A stretch of 56,700 nt of DNA from positions 1-56,700 of IMG/VR virus record IMGVR_UViG_3300013102_000035; one strand, given 5' to 3'. The translations under genes were made by a program, and so were the position numbers. This DNA comes from a virus. The notes beneath the pieces were generated by a model. That model searched no databases and was not told where the DNA came from. It saw only the letters and a program-made list of their open reading frames with translations. Positions 21,892 through 29,621 of the stretch are shown in pieces. Within the stretch, counting starts at the first letter, position 1; each line of letters begins with the position of its first letter.

Positions 21892-22119
21892 GGCGCAGTT
21901 TGGGCACTTTCGAGTGTATTTGGCTAGTTCGGCTCGAACGGCCTTGACGCCGCGCGAGCGAACAAGGTCCGAAACGGGCATTTGGGCTGAATTGGGCACT
22001 AGGCGCATAATCGCCGGGTCTAGGTCTACGCCGCAATCCTCACATGGGCCGTTTTTGCGATTTTCGACCAATTCGAGCTTTCGGGCGCGCGCGGCACGTA
22101 CGTTTGGGTCTTTGATCAT
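21871..22119 (-). CDS. HNH-related zinc protein, catalytic His apparently lost (82 aa)
   Basis: The layout N-G-P-CEDCG-...-VSDLVRSRG-...-AELAKYTRKCPNC resembles a common family of small HNH-type proteins in phages and bacteria, with two C-x2-C knuckles. Where that family has FDH and CANCH, this protein has RLVP and CPNCA, so the catalytic histidines are missing. It may be a DNA-binding relic. I start at the ATG at 22119, which removes an unlikely N-terminal extension. Confidence 0.6.
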   Translation of the reverse strand: MIKDPNVRAARARKLELVENRKNGPCEDCGVDLDPAIMRLVPNSAQMPVSDLVRSRGVKAVRAELAKYTRKCPNCASLSILL

Positions 22120-22195
22120 GCCTGTATCGTACCTTATGCCGGTACAGAAAATCGGAATGGGGTGGAAATCGAAATACGGTTGTGAGGCGTCCCTG

Positions 22196-22224
22196 TTGCC
22201 AGGCAAGCCGGTTGTTGATACTCT
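22196..22224 (+). promoter_or_regulatory. Promoter for metallophosphoesterase
   Basis: -35 TTGCCA (22196-22201), 17-base spacer, -10 TACTCT (22219-22224), then a leader with ribosome site AAGGAACCCCAGC before GTG 22261. Confidence 0.5.
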
Positions 22225-22260
22225 TACGGGAGCTATCCACCCTAAGGAAGGAACCCCAGC

Positions 22261-22971
22261 GTGCCCAAGGTACTAGCCACCGCCGATCTCCACGGCAACC
22301 TGCCAGCTATCCCCGATTGCGACCTTCTGGTCATTGCAGGGGACATTTGTCCTGATTTTTTTACGCACCGGCCTTCACGGACGATGGAAAAGGGTGAACA
22401 GCGACAAAAGTCGTGGCTGAACACTGAATTTCGCGAGTGGCTTGATGAGCTATCCGCTCGAAACATCGAAGTGGTCGGCATCGCCGGAAATCACGACTAC
22501 GTGTTCGAGCATCACTTCCTAATCCCCGATGACTTGCCGTGGACGTACCTTCGCGACGAGGGGCACACGTCACGCACGGGATTGAAGCTCTGGGGCACTC
22601 CGTGGGTTCCCAACCTGCCTAATTGGGCTTTCTATGGCAGTGAGCGAGCGCTTGAAATTCGCTGTTCGATCATCCCCGAGGATTTGGACATCCTGATCAG
22701 TCATGGTCCGCCCTACGGGCTGGGCGACATGATCGGTCCGTTCTTTGGCGGCCCAAAGCCGGTCGGCGACATCCCGTTGCTCAAGAAACTTGACAGGATC
22801 CGTCCTACGGTAGTAGTGTGCGGCCATATCCATGAGGCGCATGGAGTCTACGATTACCCGTTCGACCCGGACTCAAAGCCCTACACGACGGTCTACAACG
22901 TCGCGTATGTGGATGAGACCTATGCGCCCGTCAATCCCATTGTCGAACTTACGGAGTTCACTTATGTATAA
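22261..22971 (+). CDS. Calcineurin-like metallophosphoesterase
   Basis: All family motifs are in order: DLH (Asp9, His11), GD (Asp28), GNHD (77-79 region), SHGPP (His148) and GHIH (His189, His191). The length of 236 residues fits the single-domain cytosolic members that hydrolyse phosphoesters, including cyclic nucleotides or DNA/RNA ends. The substrate here is unknown. GTG start supported by the ribosome site. The next gene starts inside its last codons. Confidence 0.85.
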   Translation: MPKVLATADLHGNLPAIPDCDLLVIAGDICPDFFTHRPSRTMEKGEQRQKSWLNTEFREWLDELSARNIEVVGIAGNHDYVFEHHFLIPDDLPWTYLRDEGHTSRTGLKLWGTPWVPNLPNWAFYGSERALEIRCSIIPEDLDILISHGPPYGLGDMIGPFFGGPKPVGDIPLLKKLDRIRPTVVVCGHIHEAHGVYDYPFDPDSKPYTTVYNVAYVDETYAPVNPIVELTEFTYV

Positions 22972-23221
22972 CTTTGAAATTGAGCGTGATAAGACTTCCG
23001 TCATTTTCTCGTGGACGGACCGGCATGGAAATGAGTCTAAGCTTCGTCTCACTCCCTACCTAGAGGCCGGAGATCTCGGTTTCGACTTGTACAGCTTCAA
23101 TCAGGGCTGCCCTGAGGAAGCAACGTTCACGAACATCGATGCAGAGATCGCCGCCGCACTGATCGCGTATCTGGTCGAGCGCTTCGGCTTCGATCCCATG
23201 GTCTCTGCGGCGCTGCCTTGA
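22964..23221 (+). CDS. Hypothetical protein (85 aa)
   Basis: Start ATG overlaps the phosphoesterase stop by 8 bases. Beta-rich N-terminus (NFEIERDKTSVIFSW), helical end. The next promoter lies in its final codons. Confidence 0.55.
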   Translation: MYNFEIERDKTSVIFSWTDRHGNESKLRLTPYLEAGDLGFDLYSFNQGCPEEATFTNIDAEIAAALIAYLVERFGFDPMVSAALP

Positions 23222-23246
23222 CAAGCGCATAGCCACGCACTAAGAT
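23218..23246 (+). promoter_or_regulatory. Consensus promoter for SPFH lipoprotein
   Basis: -35 TTGACA (23218-23223), exactly 17 bases, -10 TAAGAT (23241-23246). A real leader with AAAGGAG precedes ATG 23272. Confidence 0.75.
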
Positions 23247-23271
23247 CCCCGCCATCCCTAACGAAAGGAGC

Positions 23272-24255
23272 ATGTCTATGCTCAAGACCTGGGCGCGCCG
23301 CGTCCTTATCCTTCCGCTGCTGGCTCTTGGCCTGTTTGCGGCCGGTTGTACCTCCACCCCTGAGGGTGGACAGATTCAGGTCATCCGCAACGGCGGACCC
23401 TGGGACAACCACAATATCCGCGAGATCGTCTGCCCCGGCAGCGGCAACTCGTGGATCGGTGTGATGAGCGAGGCGCATGGTTATCCGGCGTCCGACTCTC
23501 AGCGCACGTACAAGTTCTCCAACGACAAGGACGCCGACGCTCGTCCTATCGAGGGCCTGCGGACTAAGGACGGCGTGAAGGTCACGCTGTCGGGCACGTT
23601 CTACTTCAAGACGGGCTTTGACTGCACGCCTGAGGGCCGCAAGCTGGTCACCGCGTTCGATCAACAGTTCGTCAATCGTCCTGAGGGCCAGCGCCCGTGG
23701 GAGGACTGGCAGGGCTGGCTGAATTCGACGTGGAAGCCGATCCTTGACGCCAACGCGCGTGACGTGTTCCTGGGCCTTCAGGCCAAGGAGGTTGTCTCGT
23801 CTGCCGCACTGCTGGCACGCGACGCCACCGATTCCGACATTGACCCCGACAAGGTGGACAATCAGGACAACGTGGCCCGTATCGAGCAGGCTATGGCCGA
23901 GGGCCTTGAGGCTCAGCTTCGAGCGAAGCTGGGCGGCAAGGATCACCTTGACTTCTTCCGCGAGATTACGTTCAATATGGAGCAGCCCCAGCTTCCCGAG
24001 GTTGAGGGAGCAATCGCCAACGCTCAGCAGGCGTACGCGAAGGTCGCTGACACCCGTGCCGAACGGCTCAAGCAGGAAGAGCAGGTCAAGGTCGAGAAGC
24101 AGAAGAAGCTTGTCAATCAGCAGCGCCAGCTTGGCTATGCCAAGTGCGCATCGTGCGCCCGCCAGGATGAGCTTCGCGCGTTCGGCGATTCCCTGCCGGA
24201 CGGCGTGACCACCGTCGTCGTCGGCAGCGACGCCCCGATCTCGGTCGGCCGGTAA
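23272..24255 (+). CDS. SPFH/band-7-like lipoprotein (327 aa)
   Basis: The N-terminus is a lipoprotein signal with lipobox LFAAGC (Cys26). A beta-rich domain with the DGVKVTLSGTFYFK segment and a long helical region (about 195-290) follow, the organisation of SPFH/prohibitin proteins. In bacteria these assemble into membrane-bound rings; phage versions are known from large phages but their role is not. A C-terminal CASC pair could bind metal. It has the best promoter in the window and a good ribosome site, suggesting high expression. Confidence 0.7.
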   Translation: MSMLKTWARRVLILPLLALGLFAAGCTSTPEGGQIQVIRNGGPWDNHNIREIVCPGSGNSWIGVMSEAHGYPASDSQRTYKFSNDKDADARPIEGLRTKDGVKVTLSGTFYFKTGFDCTPEGRKLVTAFDQQFVNRPEGQRPWEDWQGWLNSTWKPILDANARDVFLGLQAKEVVSSAALLARDATDSDIDPDKVDNQDNVARIEQAMAEGLEAQLRAKLGGKDHLDFFREITFNMEQPQLPEVEGAIANAQQAYAKVADTRAERLKQEEQVKVEKQKKLVNQQRQLGYAKCASCARQDELRAFGDSLPDGVTTVVVGSDAPISVGR

Positions 24256-24260
24256 GCATT

Positions 24261-24590
24261 ATGAAGGCAGTCGAGATCGTCACATTCGGCATCGTCGTGT
24301 TGGCGATTCTCGTCTTCTTCATCGTCACGAAGTCGGCGGCGGCGCTCTCTGAGCGTCGTCGTCGTCGTCGTGAACTTACCGAGCCGTGGCGGGTAGAGGA
24401 AGACGAAATTGGACGAACGACGGTGGTCCAGTTGGTCCGCCCTGGCGAAGATCCTATTTACGTGGGCGATCCGGTACCCCACAACCTCTCTCATCTTGAG
24501 TACGAGGATAAGGTCTCCGAGCTTTGGACGGAGGCCGAGGACATGGCGATGTTCAAGAACCTTCGACTTCAGCGGGCGCTCAAGAAATGA
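24261..24590 (+). CDS. Single-pass membrane protein (109 aa)
   Basis: One N-terminal helix (about 4-27) is followed by ERRRRRRE, giving a cytoplasmic C-terminal domain. It follows the SPFH gene directly and could partner it. Unknown family. Confidence 0.6.
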   Translation: MKAVEIVTFGIVVLAILVFFIVTKSAAALSERRRRRRELTEPWRVEEDEIGRTTVVQLVRPGEDPIYVGDPVPHNLSHLEYEDKVSELWTEAEDMAMFKNLRLQRALKK

Positions 24591-24814
24591 ACGTCAAGCT
24601 CTTCACAGCCGGTAACGGCAATAAGTTTGCGTTGGTCTCCCGTGAGTATTCGGGCCAGGTAGTCGTGTTTACAAAGCGCGCCGAGAAGTGGGTTGGTTGC
24701 TGTGAATTCAATCAGAACGAAAGCGCTGGAATCTGGCCCGGTACACCGATTGATGAAGTCCTTTCACTGATCAATTACGCTGAGCAGCTTGACAGCGGCG
24801 GCCACACCGTCTAA
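24587..24814 (+). CDS. Hypothetical protein (75 aa)
   Basis: ATGA overlap start. Beta-rich, with KWVGCCEF. Its 3' end holds the next promoter's -35. Confidence 0.55.
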   Translation: MNVKLFTAGNGNKFALVSREYSGQVVVFTKRAEKWVGCCEFNQNESAGIWPGTPIDEVLSLINYAEQLDSGGHTV

Positions 24815-24817
24815 GCT
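24789..24817 (+). promoter_or_regulatory. Promoter, probably leaderless start at 24825
   Basis: -35 TTGACA (24789-24794), 17-base spacer, -10 TAAGCT (24812-24817), 7 bases to ATG. Confidence 0.6.
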
Positions 24818-24824
24818 TCGTGCC

Positions 24825-25022
24825 ATGACCACCACCTACCTCACATCTGGCGACGTGCTCATGCATGGCGGCATGGGAATCTTGTTCGGTTCCACCGCCG
24901 CGTGCGTTCGCGGAACCTGCAAGCACATTGAGCATCAGGGCCGCCGCCGAGTGGCTACCGTCATGCTCGCACTGCTGTGCATTTATATCGAGGCCGTTAT
25001 CACCGTGGCGGTGATGGGATGA
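24825..25022 (+). CDS. Small membrane protein (65 aa)
   Basis: The C-terminal helix (about 45-64) is hydrophobic, and a Cys pair sits near CVRGTCKH. Leaderless start as above. Confidence 0.55.
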   Translation: MTTTYLTSGDVLMHGGMGILFGSTAACVRGTCKHIEHQGRRRVATVMLALLCIYIEAVITVAVMG

Positions 25023-25552
25023 ACATTGAACGCAATTTCCCCGTGGCCTCGTTGCGTCCCGGCGACCACTTCTCGTTTATCAGCGCCGACACCGACAATG
25101 GCTATTACGTCTGCCTGCGGCGCGAGGGTGACACGCTCTGGTCCCGCTTGATACATCCAAATAGCGACGCTAGTGGGCATGTCTGGACAGACTCCATCGC
25201 CGCTAACGACGAGTTCTGCTTTCTGCTTCGGAGGATGCCGGAGTTCAGAGGCAAGCGCGAGTATGACAAGCGAGTAGCCGCCCGCAAGCTCGAACGCGAG
25301 CGACAGCCTGGCATCTTGCAGTGGTATCGCGCTGAGGTCTCGCACCATGCCGACGACATTCGGCTGTGGGAGAGGCTGTACAGCGACGCTTTGCAGGCTA
25401 TTGCCGATAAGGACGATCAGATCGTTGACCTTGAGTCGCAGCTTGACAACGCCGCGACGGCTTGGGATGATGGTTACGCGCACGGAGCGCGGCAGACGCT
25501 CGCCTCCATGGAAGTCGAAATTGAAGCTACCCGCCGAAAGCTACTCAGCTAA
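25019..25552 (+). CDS. Hypothetical protein with coiled coil (177 aa)
   Basis: The N-terminal domain begins with a beta-type segment (LRPGDHFSFISADTDNGYYVCLR), reminiscent of short SH3-like folds. From about residue 80 it is helical with a long coiled coil. Unknown function. Confidence 0.6.
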   Translation: MNIERNFPVASLRPGDHFSFISADTDNGYYVCLRREGDTLWSRLIHPNSDASGHVWTDSIAANDEFCFLLRRMPEFRGKREYDKRVAARKLERERQPGILQWYRAEVSHHADDIRLWERLYSDALQAIADKDDQIVDLESQLDNAATAWDDGYAHGARQTLASMEVEIEATRRKLLS

Positions 25553-25563
25553 GGAGCATCACT

Positions 25564-25767
25564 ATGGAACGACATCTTGCACTTGATGGACCCGATAACG
25601 GCATGTACATCGGAGCCGAAGAGGCCGCCGAGCACGGCTACACGCTCTCTCCGTGGTCGCTTGACCCGGAGTCGGAGACCGTCTACCTACATACCGCGAC
25701 GACCCTCGCCGCCACCAACGATGACGGCATTCCCGTTGAGTTCGAAGAGGACGGGTACGAGCGATGA
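25564..25767 (+). CDS. Hypothetical acidic protein (67 aa)
   Basis: Ribosome site AAGGAGCATCACT. Strongly acidic and could mimic DNA charge. No family recognised. Confidence 0.55.
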   Translation: MERHLALDGPDNGMYIGAEEAAEHGYTLSPWSLDPESETVYLHTATTLAATNDDGIPVEFEEDGYER

Positions 25768-25925
25768 GCGACTATGCCGTCGCTGAGGCTTTGAGGAAGG
25801 TTGCTGAGGCGATCCAAAAGAACGCCGAAGCGCAGATCACTGCGGCGAAGATCCACGCAAACACTCAGGCGAAGGTGCATGGCTTTACGCGGCCATATAC
25901 TAGCCGCGAAACAGGAGAATACTAA
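25764..25925 (+). CDS. Hypothetical helical peptide (53 aa)
   Basis: ATGA overlap start. One amphipathic helix rich in Ala, then a polar tail. Unknown. Confidence 0.5.
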   Translation: MSDYAVAEALRKVAEAIQKNAEAQITAAKIHANTQAKVHGFTRPYTSRETGEY

Positions 25926-25926
25926 C

Positions 25927-26049
25927 ATGGCTATCTTCTTTTGGGGTGGCATCATCCCCATGATCCCGGACCTTCTGGTCTTTCTTCCCGCCGCCTTCTA
26001 CGGCCTCGGCCGCTATCAGGGCAGCAGGCGTAAGCGGCTGAACCCGTGA
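25927..26049 (+). CDS. Small membrane protein (40 aa)
   Basis: MAIFFWGGIIPMIPDLLVFLP is a single hydrophobic helix and the end is basic (GSRRKRLNP). The ribosome site ACAGGAG is 8 bases from ATG. Confidence 0.6.
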   Translation: MAIFFWGGIIPMIPDLLVFLPAAFYGLGRYQGSRRKRLNP

Positions 26050-26102
26050 GCTTCAGCGATAAGATTCAAGATTACCCTGGACTGTCTGACCGAGCCGATT
26101 AG
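26046..26102 (+). CDS. Possible 18-residue peptide
   Basis: GTG start in a GTGA overlap with the previous stop, a frequent arrangement here. Too short to judge; it may be fortuitous. Confidence 0.3.
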   Translation: MSFSDKIQDYPGLSDRAD

Positions 26103-26116
26103 AAAGGATCCCCAAC

Positions 26117-26698
26117 ATGTCTAACCTCACTATGTCGGTCGATGTAAAGCTGGGCCTGTTCATGCGCCTGTTCCTGTGGACGTATGCGATCCCCGCTTCG
26201 ACCGAAAACCTGAACACGTGCAAGCTCTTCTGGGGTTTTGTGTTCATGCCGCTCTCGCTACCGATTTCGGTGTTTATCCGTGCCATCGTCAAGATCGCTA
26301 ATCCGATGTTTGACTACGCAGCCCGCCGCCGAGCGGCGAAGAACCGCAGTGCAGCGCCGCGCGTGCGAACTGGTCCGTCGCGCGGAGAGCGCGCGCTTGA
26401 TTTCACGTCCACTCGTGCTTCTATGCTCTGGAGCCGCTTCCAGACGCTGTTCAAGTGGGCTGGCATCGTCATCGGACTCCTACTTGCCGTCACATTGATC
26501 GTGCTGGCTGTCGTGTTCTACACGATCACTCTCAAGGCGCTGCTGATCACAGCCATCGTCGCACTGTCTGCCCTTTTGATGTTCGTCGCCCTCTACGCCC
26601 TATTCGCTATCTTTGACTCAGGGTTGGGCAGCGCACTGGCCTCGGCCGGACGCGGTGTGCATCAAAAGACGTGTGCGCGCGTCAGCATCAAGCGCTAA
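26117..26698 (+). CDS. Multi-pass membrane protein (193 aa)
   Basis: Hydrophobic segments lie at about 10-30, 38-58, 113-138 and 140-162, with a basic cytosolic loop between (ARRRAAKNRS...). Ribosome site AAAGGATCCCCAAC. Unknown family. Confidence 0.6.
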   Translation: MSNLTMSVDVKLGLFMRLFLWTYAIPASTENLNTCKLFWGFVFMPLSLPISVFIRAIVKIANPMFDYAARRRAAKNRSAAPRVRTGPSRGERALDFTSTRASMLWSRFQTLFKWAGIVIGLLLAVTLIVLAVVFYTITLKALLITAIVALSALLMFVALYALFAIFDSGLGSALASAGRGVHQKTCARVSIKR

Positions 26699-26710
26699 GG
26701 GAGCTATCCG

Positions 26711-27223
26711 ATGGCAAAGCCATTGATCCACGCGCAATCATCGGCGAGGAAGTTCGGCGGACAGCCGGAAGATTACCTAGAAATTCATGACTTTCTAGAT
26801 TCGTCCAAGGCTGTCTTTCCGGACAACCGACATCGCGCGCTGACGCACAACTCATGGTTCATCTTTGTCGTAGAGCGCGTCTTCGGGCACACCATCACGA
26901 TCAAGACGGATCTGCCGTGCGATAACTGCGACGGCACCGCCGCTACCGACCCGATGGGCGGTCAGCAGAAGGTATTCGAGGACACCATGTGCATCTGCAA
27001 CGGCTCCGGCCGCAAGCAGAAGCAGGTGTCGGTTCGCGATGTGTGCGAGCAGCACATCCTTGAAGACTTTGGAGGCAAATTCATCCCGACCGCGAGCGAC
27101 TATCTTGAAGGTATGGAGTTTCAGGATTGGATGAACAATGCGATCTCAGGAACCCCAACCTCTCACCGCAAGCTCGCAAGTAAGTCAAAGACAACGAGGC
27201 GTCGGGCCATTGTGCTCGACTGA
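26711..27223 (+). CDS. DUF6915-like protein with inserted zinc knuckle (170 aa)
   Basis: Residues 7-64 (HAQSSARKFGGQPEDYLEIHDFLDSS... HRALTHN...VFGHTIT) and 106-135 (VSVRDVCEQHILEDFGGKFIP) match the two halves of a small widespread bacterial and phage family that I know as DUF6915. Between them lies an extra segment of about 35 residues (70-103) with CDNCDGT and MCICNGSGRK, a DnaJ-type zinc knuckle. The usual family runs straight across this point. The MazG-like protein at 36520 has a similar insert. Confidence 0.7.
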   Translation: MAKPLIHAQSSARKFGGQPEDYLEIHDFLDSSKAVFPDNRHRALTHNSWFIFVVERVFGHTITIKTDLPCDNCDGTAATDPMGGQQKVFEDTMCICNGSGRKQKQVSVRDVCEQHILEDFGGKFIPTASDYLEGMEFQDWMNNAISGTPTSHRKLASKSKTTRRRAIVLD

Positions 27224-27236
27224 AAGGAGCTATCCC

Positions 27237-27707
27237 ATGGCTCATGAAGTTCTACAGGATCTCTCCGCTGCTAAGGAGAATTTGGAGCAGGCTGAGCAGC
27301 GCCTGACTGAGGCTGTCAAGCGCGGCATCCGCGAGGGCCTGATCGAGACTTTCTCCAATTCCGGAATTCAAAACGTGGTGTTCGGTGTGTGCACCGCACC
27401 CTACAACGACGAGAACCCCGGCCAGGGTGTCTTTGGTCCTCTGGTCAACCTGCTTGACGAGGACGAGAGCATCACGTCTGACTACGACGGCGCGGGCTAT
27501 GAGTTGTTCTACAACTACGGAGGGCCGACCGCTACGGCCGACGCTCCGTTGTTGTCGGCGGTCCTCAAGGGCGCTGGCTGGGAGCCTGCGGCCAACGCGC
27601 TGGGTGTCTCTTACTACCCCGGTGAGGGCGGCGGCGACAACGTGGTGTTCGTCGCGCGGCGCACCGACGACGGATTCTCGCTCGAAGAGAACAGCGTGGG
27701 CTACTGA
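27237..27707 (+). CDS. Hypothetical protein, FG-TPYND family member 1 (156 aa)
   Basis: Helical N-terminus, then VVFGVCTAPYNDENPGQGVFG. The next gene has FGWLQYTPYFNDGEPCEFG at the same place, so the two are related. Similar phage proteins have no known role. Ribosome site AAAGGAGCTATCCC. Confidence 0.6.
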   Translation: MAHEVLQDLSAAKENLEQAEQRLTEAVKRGIREGLIETFSNSGIQNVVFGVCTAPYNDENPGQGVFGPLVNLLDEDESITSDYDGAGYELFYNYGGPTATADAPLLSAVLKGAGWEPAANALGVSYYPGEGGGDNVVFVARRTDDGFSLEENSVGY

Positions 27708-28264
27708 TGAGCACCATGGATACCGGCGCTGTCAGGGAAGCGCTCAAGCCTACTGAGCGGCTGCTGGAACTGAGCGAGCATATCAAGCGCGCGCAACAGC
27801 AGATGCGCGAGCACGCGCAGGAAATGGTCAAGGACGGCACCAAGGCCATCTTCGCGGAGTACGGCGACATCGTGCACAGCTTCGGCTGGCTTCAGTACAC
27901 GCCGTATTTCAACGACGGTGAGCCGTGCGAGTTCGGCATGCACGAGCTTGTGGTCGTGGCGCACGAAGATCTTGAAGGTCTGGACGAGTTCGAGGCAGAA
28001 GAACGGCGCTCAGAATGGCGCTACGAAGGCAGCCCGACTTTCAGCCATTATGGCAGCGACACCAAGGTGCGTGAGACGTTCTACGGCGGCGACACAAATC
28101 CCAACTTTGACCAGCGCTACAAGGACGCCTATGACGCCTGCGTGGCGATTTACGAGGCGCTGGCGTCTGACGGGCAGAAGCTCGCTAGGGATGTCTTCGG
28201 CGACCACGTCGAAGTGATCTTCACTCCGCAGGGCGTGGACGTGCAGGAGTATGAGCACGACTGA
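27707..28264 (+). CDS. Hypothetical protein, FG-TPYND family member 2 (185 aa)
   Basis: Helical N-terminal region (about 15-55), then the FGWLQYTPYFNDGEPCEFG signature and an alpha/beta C-terminus. Related to the previous gene. One-base overlap. Confidence 0.6.
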   Translation: MSTMDTGAVREALKPTERLLELSEHIKRAQQQMREHAQEMVKDGTKAIFAEYGDIVHSFGWLQYTPYFNDGEPCEFGMHELVVVAHEDLEGLDEFEAEERRSEWRYEGSPTFSHYGSDTKVRETFYGGDTNPNFDQRYKDAYDACVAIYEALASDGQKLARDVFGDHVEVIFTPQGVDVQEYEHD

Positions 28265-28424
28265 TCTGACAGTCGTATTCTCGGACGGCGGGACCGCCAA
28301 GCTCATTGGCGATCCTGCCGATCCGCAGCTTTGGATCGCCGTCGCGGAACAGCTTCCCCAGGACGATCCGACTGTCTGGGTTGAGTACATCGAAGACGCA
28401 GACGGCAACTTGATCGAGTATTGA
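28251..28424 (+). CDS. Hypothetical protein (57 aa)
   Basis: Starts inside the end of the previous gene. Acidic, with a beta hairpin-like start (VVFSDGGTAKLIGD). Its stop overlaps the next promoter's -35. Confidence 0.5.
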   Translation: MSTTDLTVVFSDGGTAKLIGDPADPQLWIAVAEQLPQDDPTVWVEYIEDADGNLIEY

Positions 28425-28449
28425 CATTCCTGAATAGATCGAGTAGGAT
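28421..28449 (+). promoter_or_regulatory. Promoter, probably leaderless start at 28457
   Basis: -35 TTGACA (28421-28426), 17-base spacer, -10 TAGGAT (28444-28449), 7 bases to ATG. Confidence 0.65.
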
Positions 28450-28456
28450 CCCAGAC

Positions 28457-28657
28457 ATGCACACTGAATACATCAAATCCCAGCAGTGCCTAGAGATCGC
28501 ATTCGGGTTTCTCATGGGCCTGCTCGCCGAGAGTGTCGCACTTGACGATGCGCTCACGAGGACCGCATATAGGTTCTCTTGCGACCGTGCGAAGCTGGCG
28601 GCGCTGTGGTTTGACTACGCCGAAGGACGAACGGAGCTTTGCCTTGAACACAACTGA
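28457..28657 (+). CDS. Hypothetical helical protein (66 aa)
   Basis: Leaderless start. Mostly helical, with one mildly hydrophobic helix (CLEIAFGFLMGLLAESVAL). Unknown. Confidence 0.55.
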   Translation: MHTEYIKSQQCLEIAFGFLMGLLAESVALDDALTRTAYRFSCDRAKLAALWFDYAEGRTELCLEHN

Positions 28658-28871
28658 ATCCCAGCGCAAGGGACTTCGCTTTGAAGTTGAGCAGGCCGAG
28701 AATGGGCAGTGGAACTGGGTCCTCATCGGCAAGGACGGACCTGTCTGCGTCTCGTACGAAAGCTTCGTAAGCGAAGCCAACGCTCGCGCGAACATCGCCA
28801 AGAGTAAGGGCCGCCTGAAGGCTTCTGGGTACGCGAAGGTGGTGACGGTTCGTGACGACGACAAGTCCTAA
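28644..28871 (+). CDS. DUF1508-like-size hypothetical protein (75 aa)
   Basis: Probable TTG start with GGAG 8 bases upstream. The pattern FEVEQAENGQWNWVLIGKDGPVCVSYESFVSEANARANI resembles the small YegP/DUF1508 beta-beta-beta-alpha repeat proteins, a weak match made by eye. Confidence 0.5.
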   Translation: MNTTESQRKGLRFEVEQAENGQWNWVLIGKDGPVCVSYESFVSEANARANIAKSKGRLKASGYAKVVTVRDDDKS

Positions 28872-29094
28872 GCTGGCGCATCGTCTCGACGCGCTCAAGT
28901 CCTGTCGTGTGATCGCCGGATGGCAGGAGCGCGGCGCAACCAAGAACGTCGGCCTAACCCGTGCGCCCCTGCCTTGGCTGATCTTCCCGGTCGGCGGCGG
29001 TCCGGCGACGACCTATTACAACGAGGCTGAGCTTGAGATCGCCGTTGTGGCGCTTGAGACCTTCGGCCCGATGCAGTTGACTGGACGCCGCTGA
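28852..29094 (+). CDS. Hypothetical protein (80 aa)
   Basis: GTG start overlapping the previous gene. Soluble, with LPWLIFPVGGGPATTYYN. Unknown. Confidence 0.5.
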   Translation: MTTTSPKLAHRLDALKSCRVIAGWQERGATKNVGLTRAPLPWLIFPVGGGPATTYYNEAELEIAVVALETFGPMQLTGRR

Positions 29095-29597
29095 TGGCAC
29101 GCAAGCCAATCGAATTCGATCCAAAGGACCAAGAGCACCTTCTAGGCGAGGCCATCTACCTCGCCGCAAAGGTGCACCGTTACCAGAAGGACAAGACGGG
29201 TGTCTGCTACATGCTGCACCCGCTCAACGTCATGCTGATGCGCGGTGATAAGAAGGACCGCGACGTGATGATCGTGTCGGTGCTGCACGACGCCGTCGAA
29301 GATTTCGCCGGAACGCCGCTGGAACGCGGTGAATTCATCCACCACATCATCAGCACCTTTCCGTCGAAGCACATCGAGGCGTTGAACGCCTTGACGCACA
29401 AGCCGCGCGGTGAGGAAACCTACGACGAGTACATCGAGCGCGTGGCGCAGAATTGGCTCGCCCGCCGCGTGAAGATCCGCGACTTGACGCACAACATGGA
29501 CCCACGTAGGATCCCTGCCGGACAGATCGTAGACAAGGACTTCGAGCGGTGGGACAAATACAGGAAAGCTTTGATTCGCCTAGAACGAGAAGACTGA
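29094..29597 (+). CDS. HD-domain (p)ppGpp hydrolase-like protein (MESH1/SpoT type)
   Basis: The small-alarmone-hydrolase pattern is visible: AAKVHRYQ (His28), the YMLHP segment (His42), LHDAVED (His65, Asp66, Glu69, Asp70) and VKIRDLTHN (Asp130, Asn134). At 167 residues it fits single-domain Mn-dependent MESH1-type enzymes that remove pyrophosphate from (p)ppGpp. A phage could use it to blunt the stringent response or alarmone-based defence. Substrate not provable from sequence. Confidence 0.75.
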   Translation: MARKPIEFDPKDQEHLLGEAIYLAAKVHRYQKDKTGVCYMLHPLNVMLMRGDKKDRDVMIVSVLHDAVEDFAGTPLERGEFIHHIISTFPSKHIEALNALTHKPRGEETYDEYIERVAQNWLARRVKIRDLTHNMDPRRIPAGQIVDKDFERWDKYRKALIRLERED

Positions 29598-29609
29598 CAA
29601 GCTAGTTGG

Positions 29610-29621
29610 TACTCTCTATGT
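29610..29621 (+). promoter_or_regulatory. Possible -10 (TACTCT) for the LAGLIDADG gene
   Basis: TACTCT (29610-29615) lies 6 bases before ATG 29622 and equals the -10 used at 22219. No good -35 is visible; CTGACA 29594-29599 is too close to it, but is 17 bases from an alternative TATGTA that overlaps the start codon. Confidence 0.3.
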
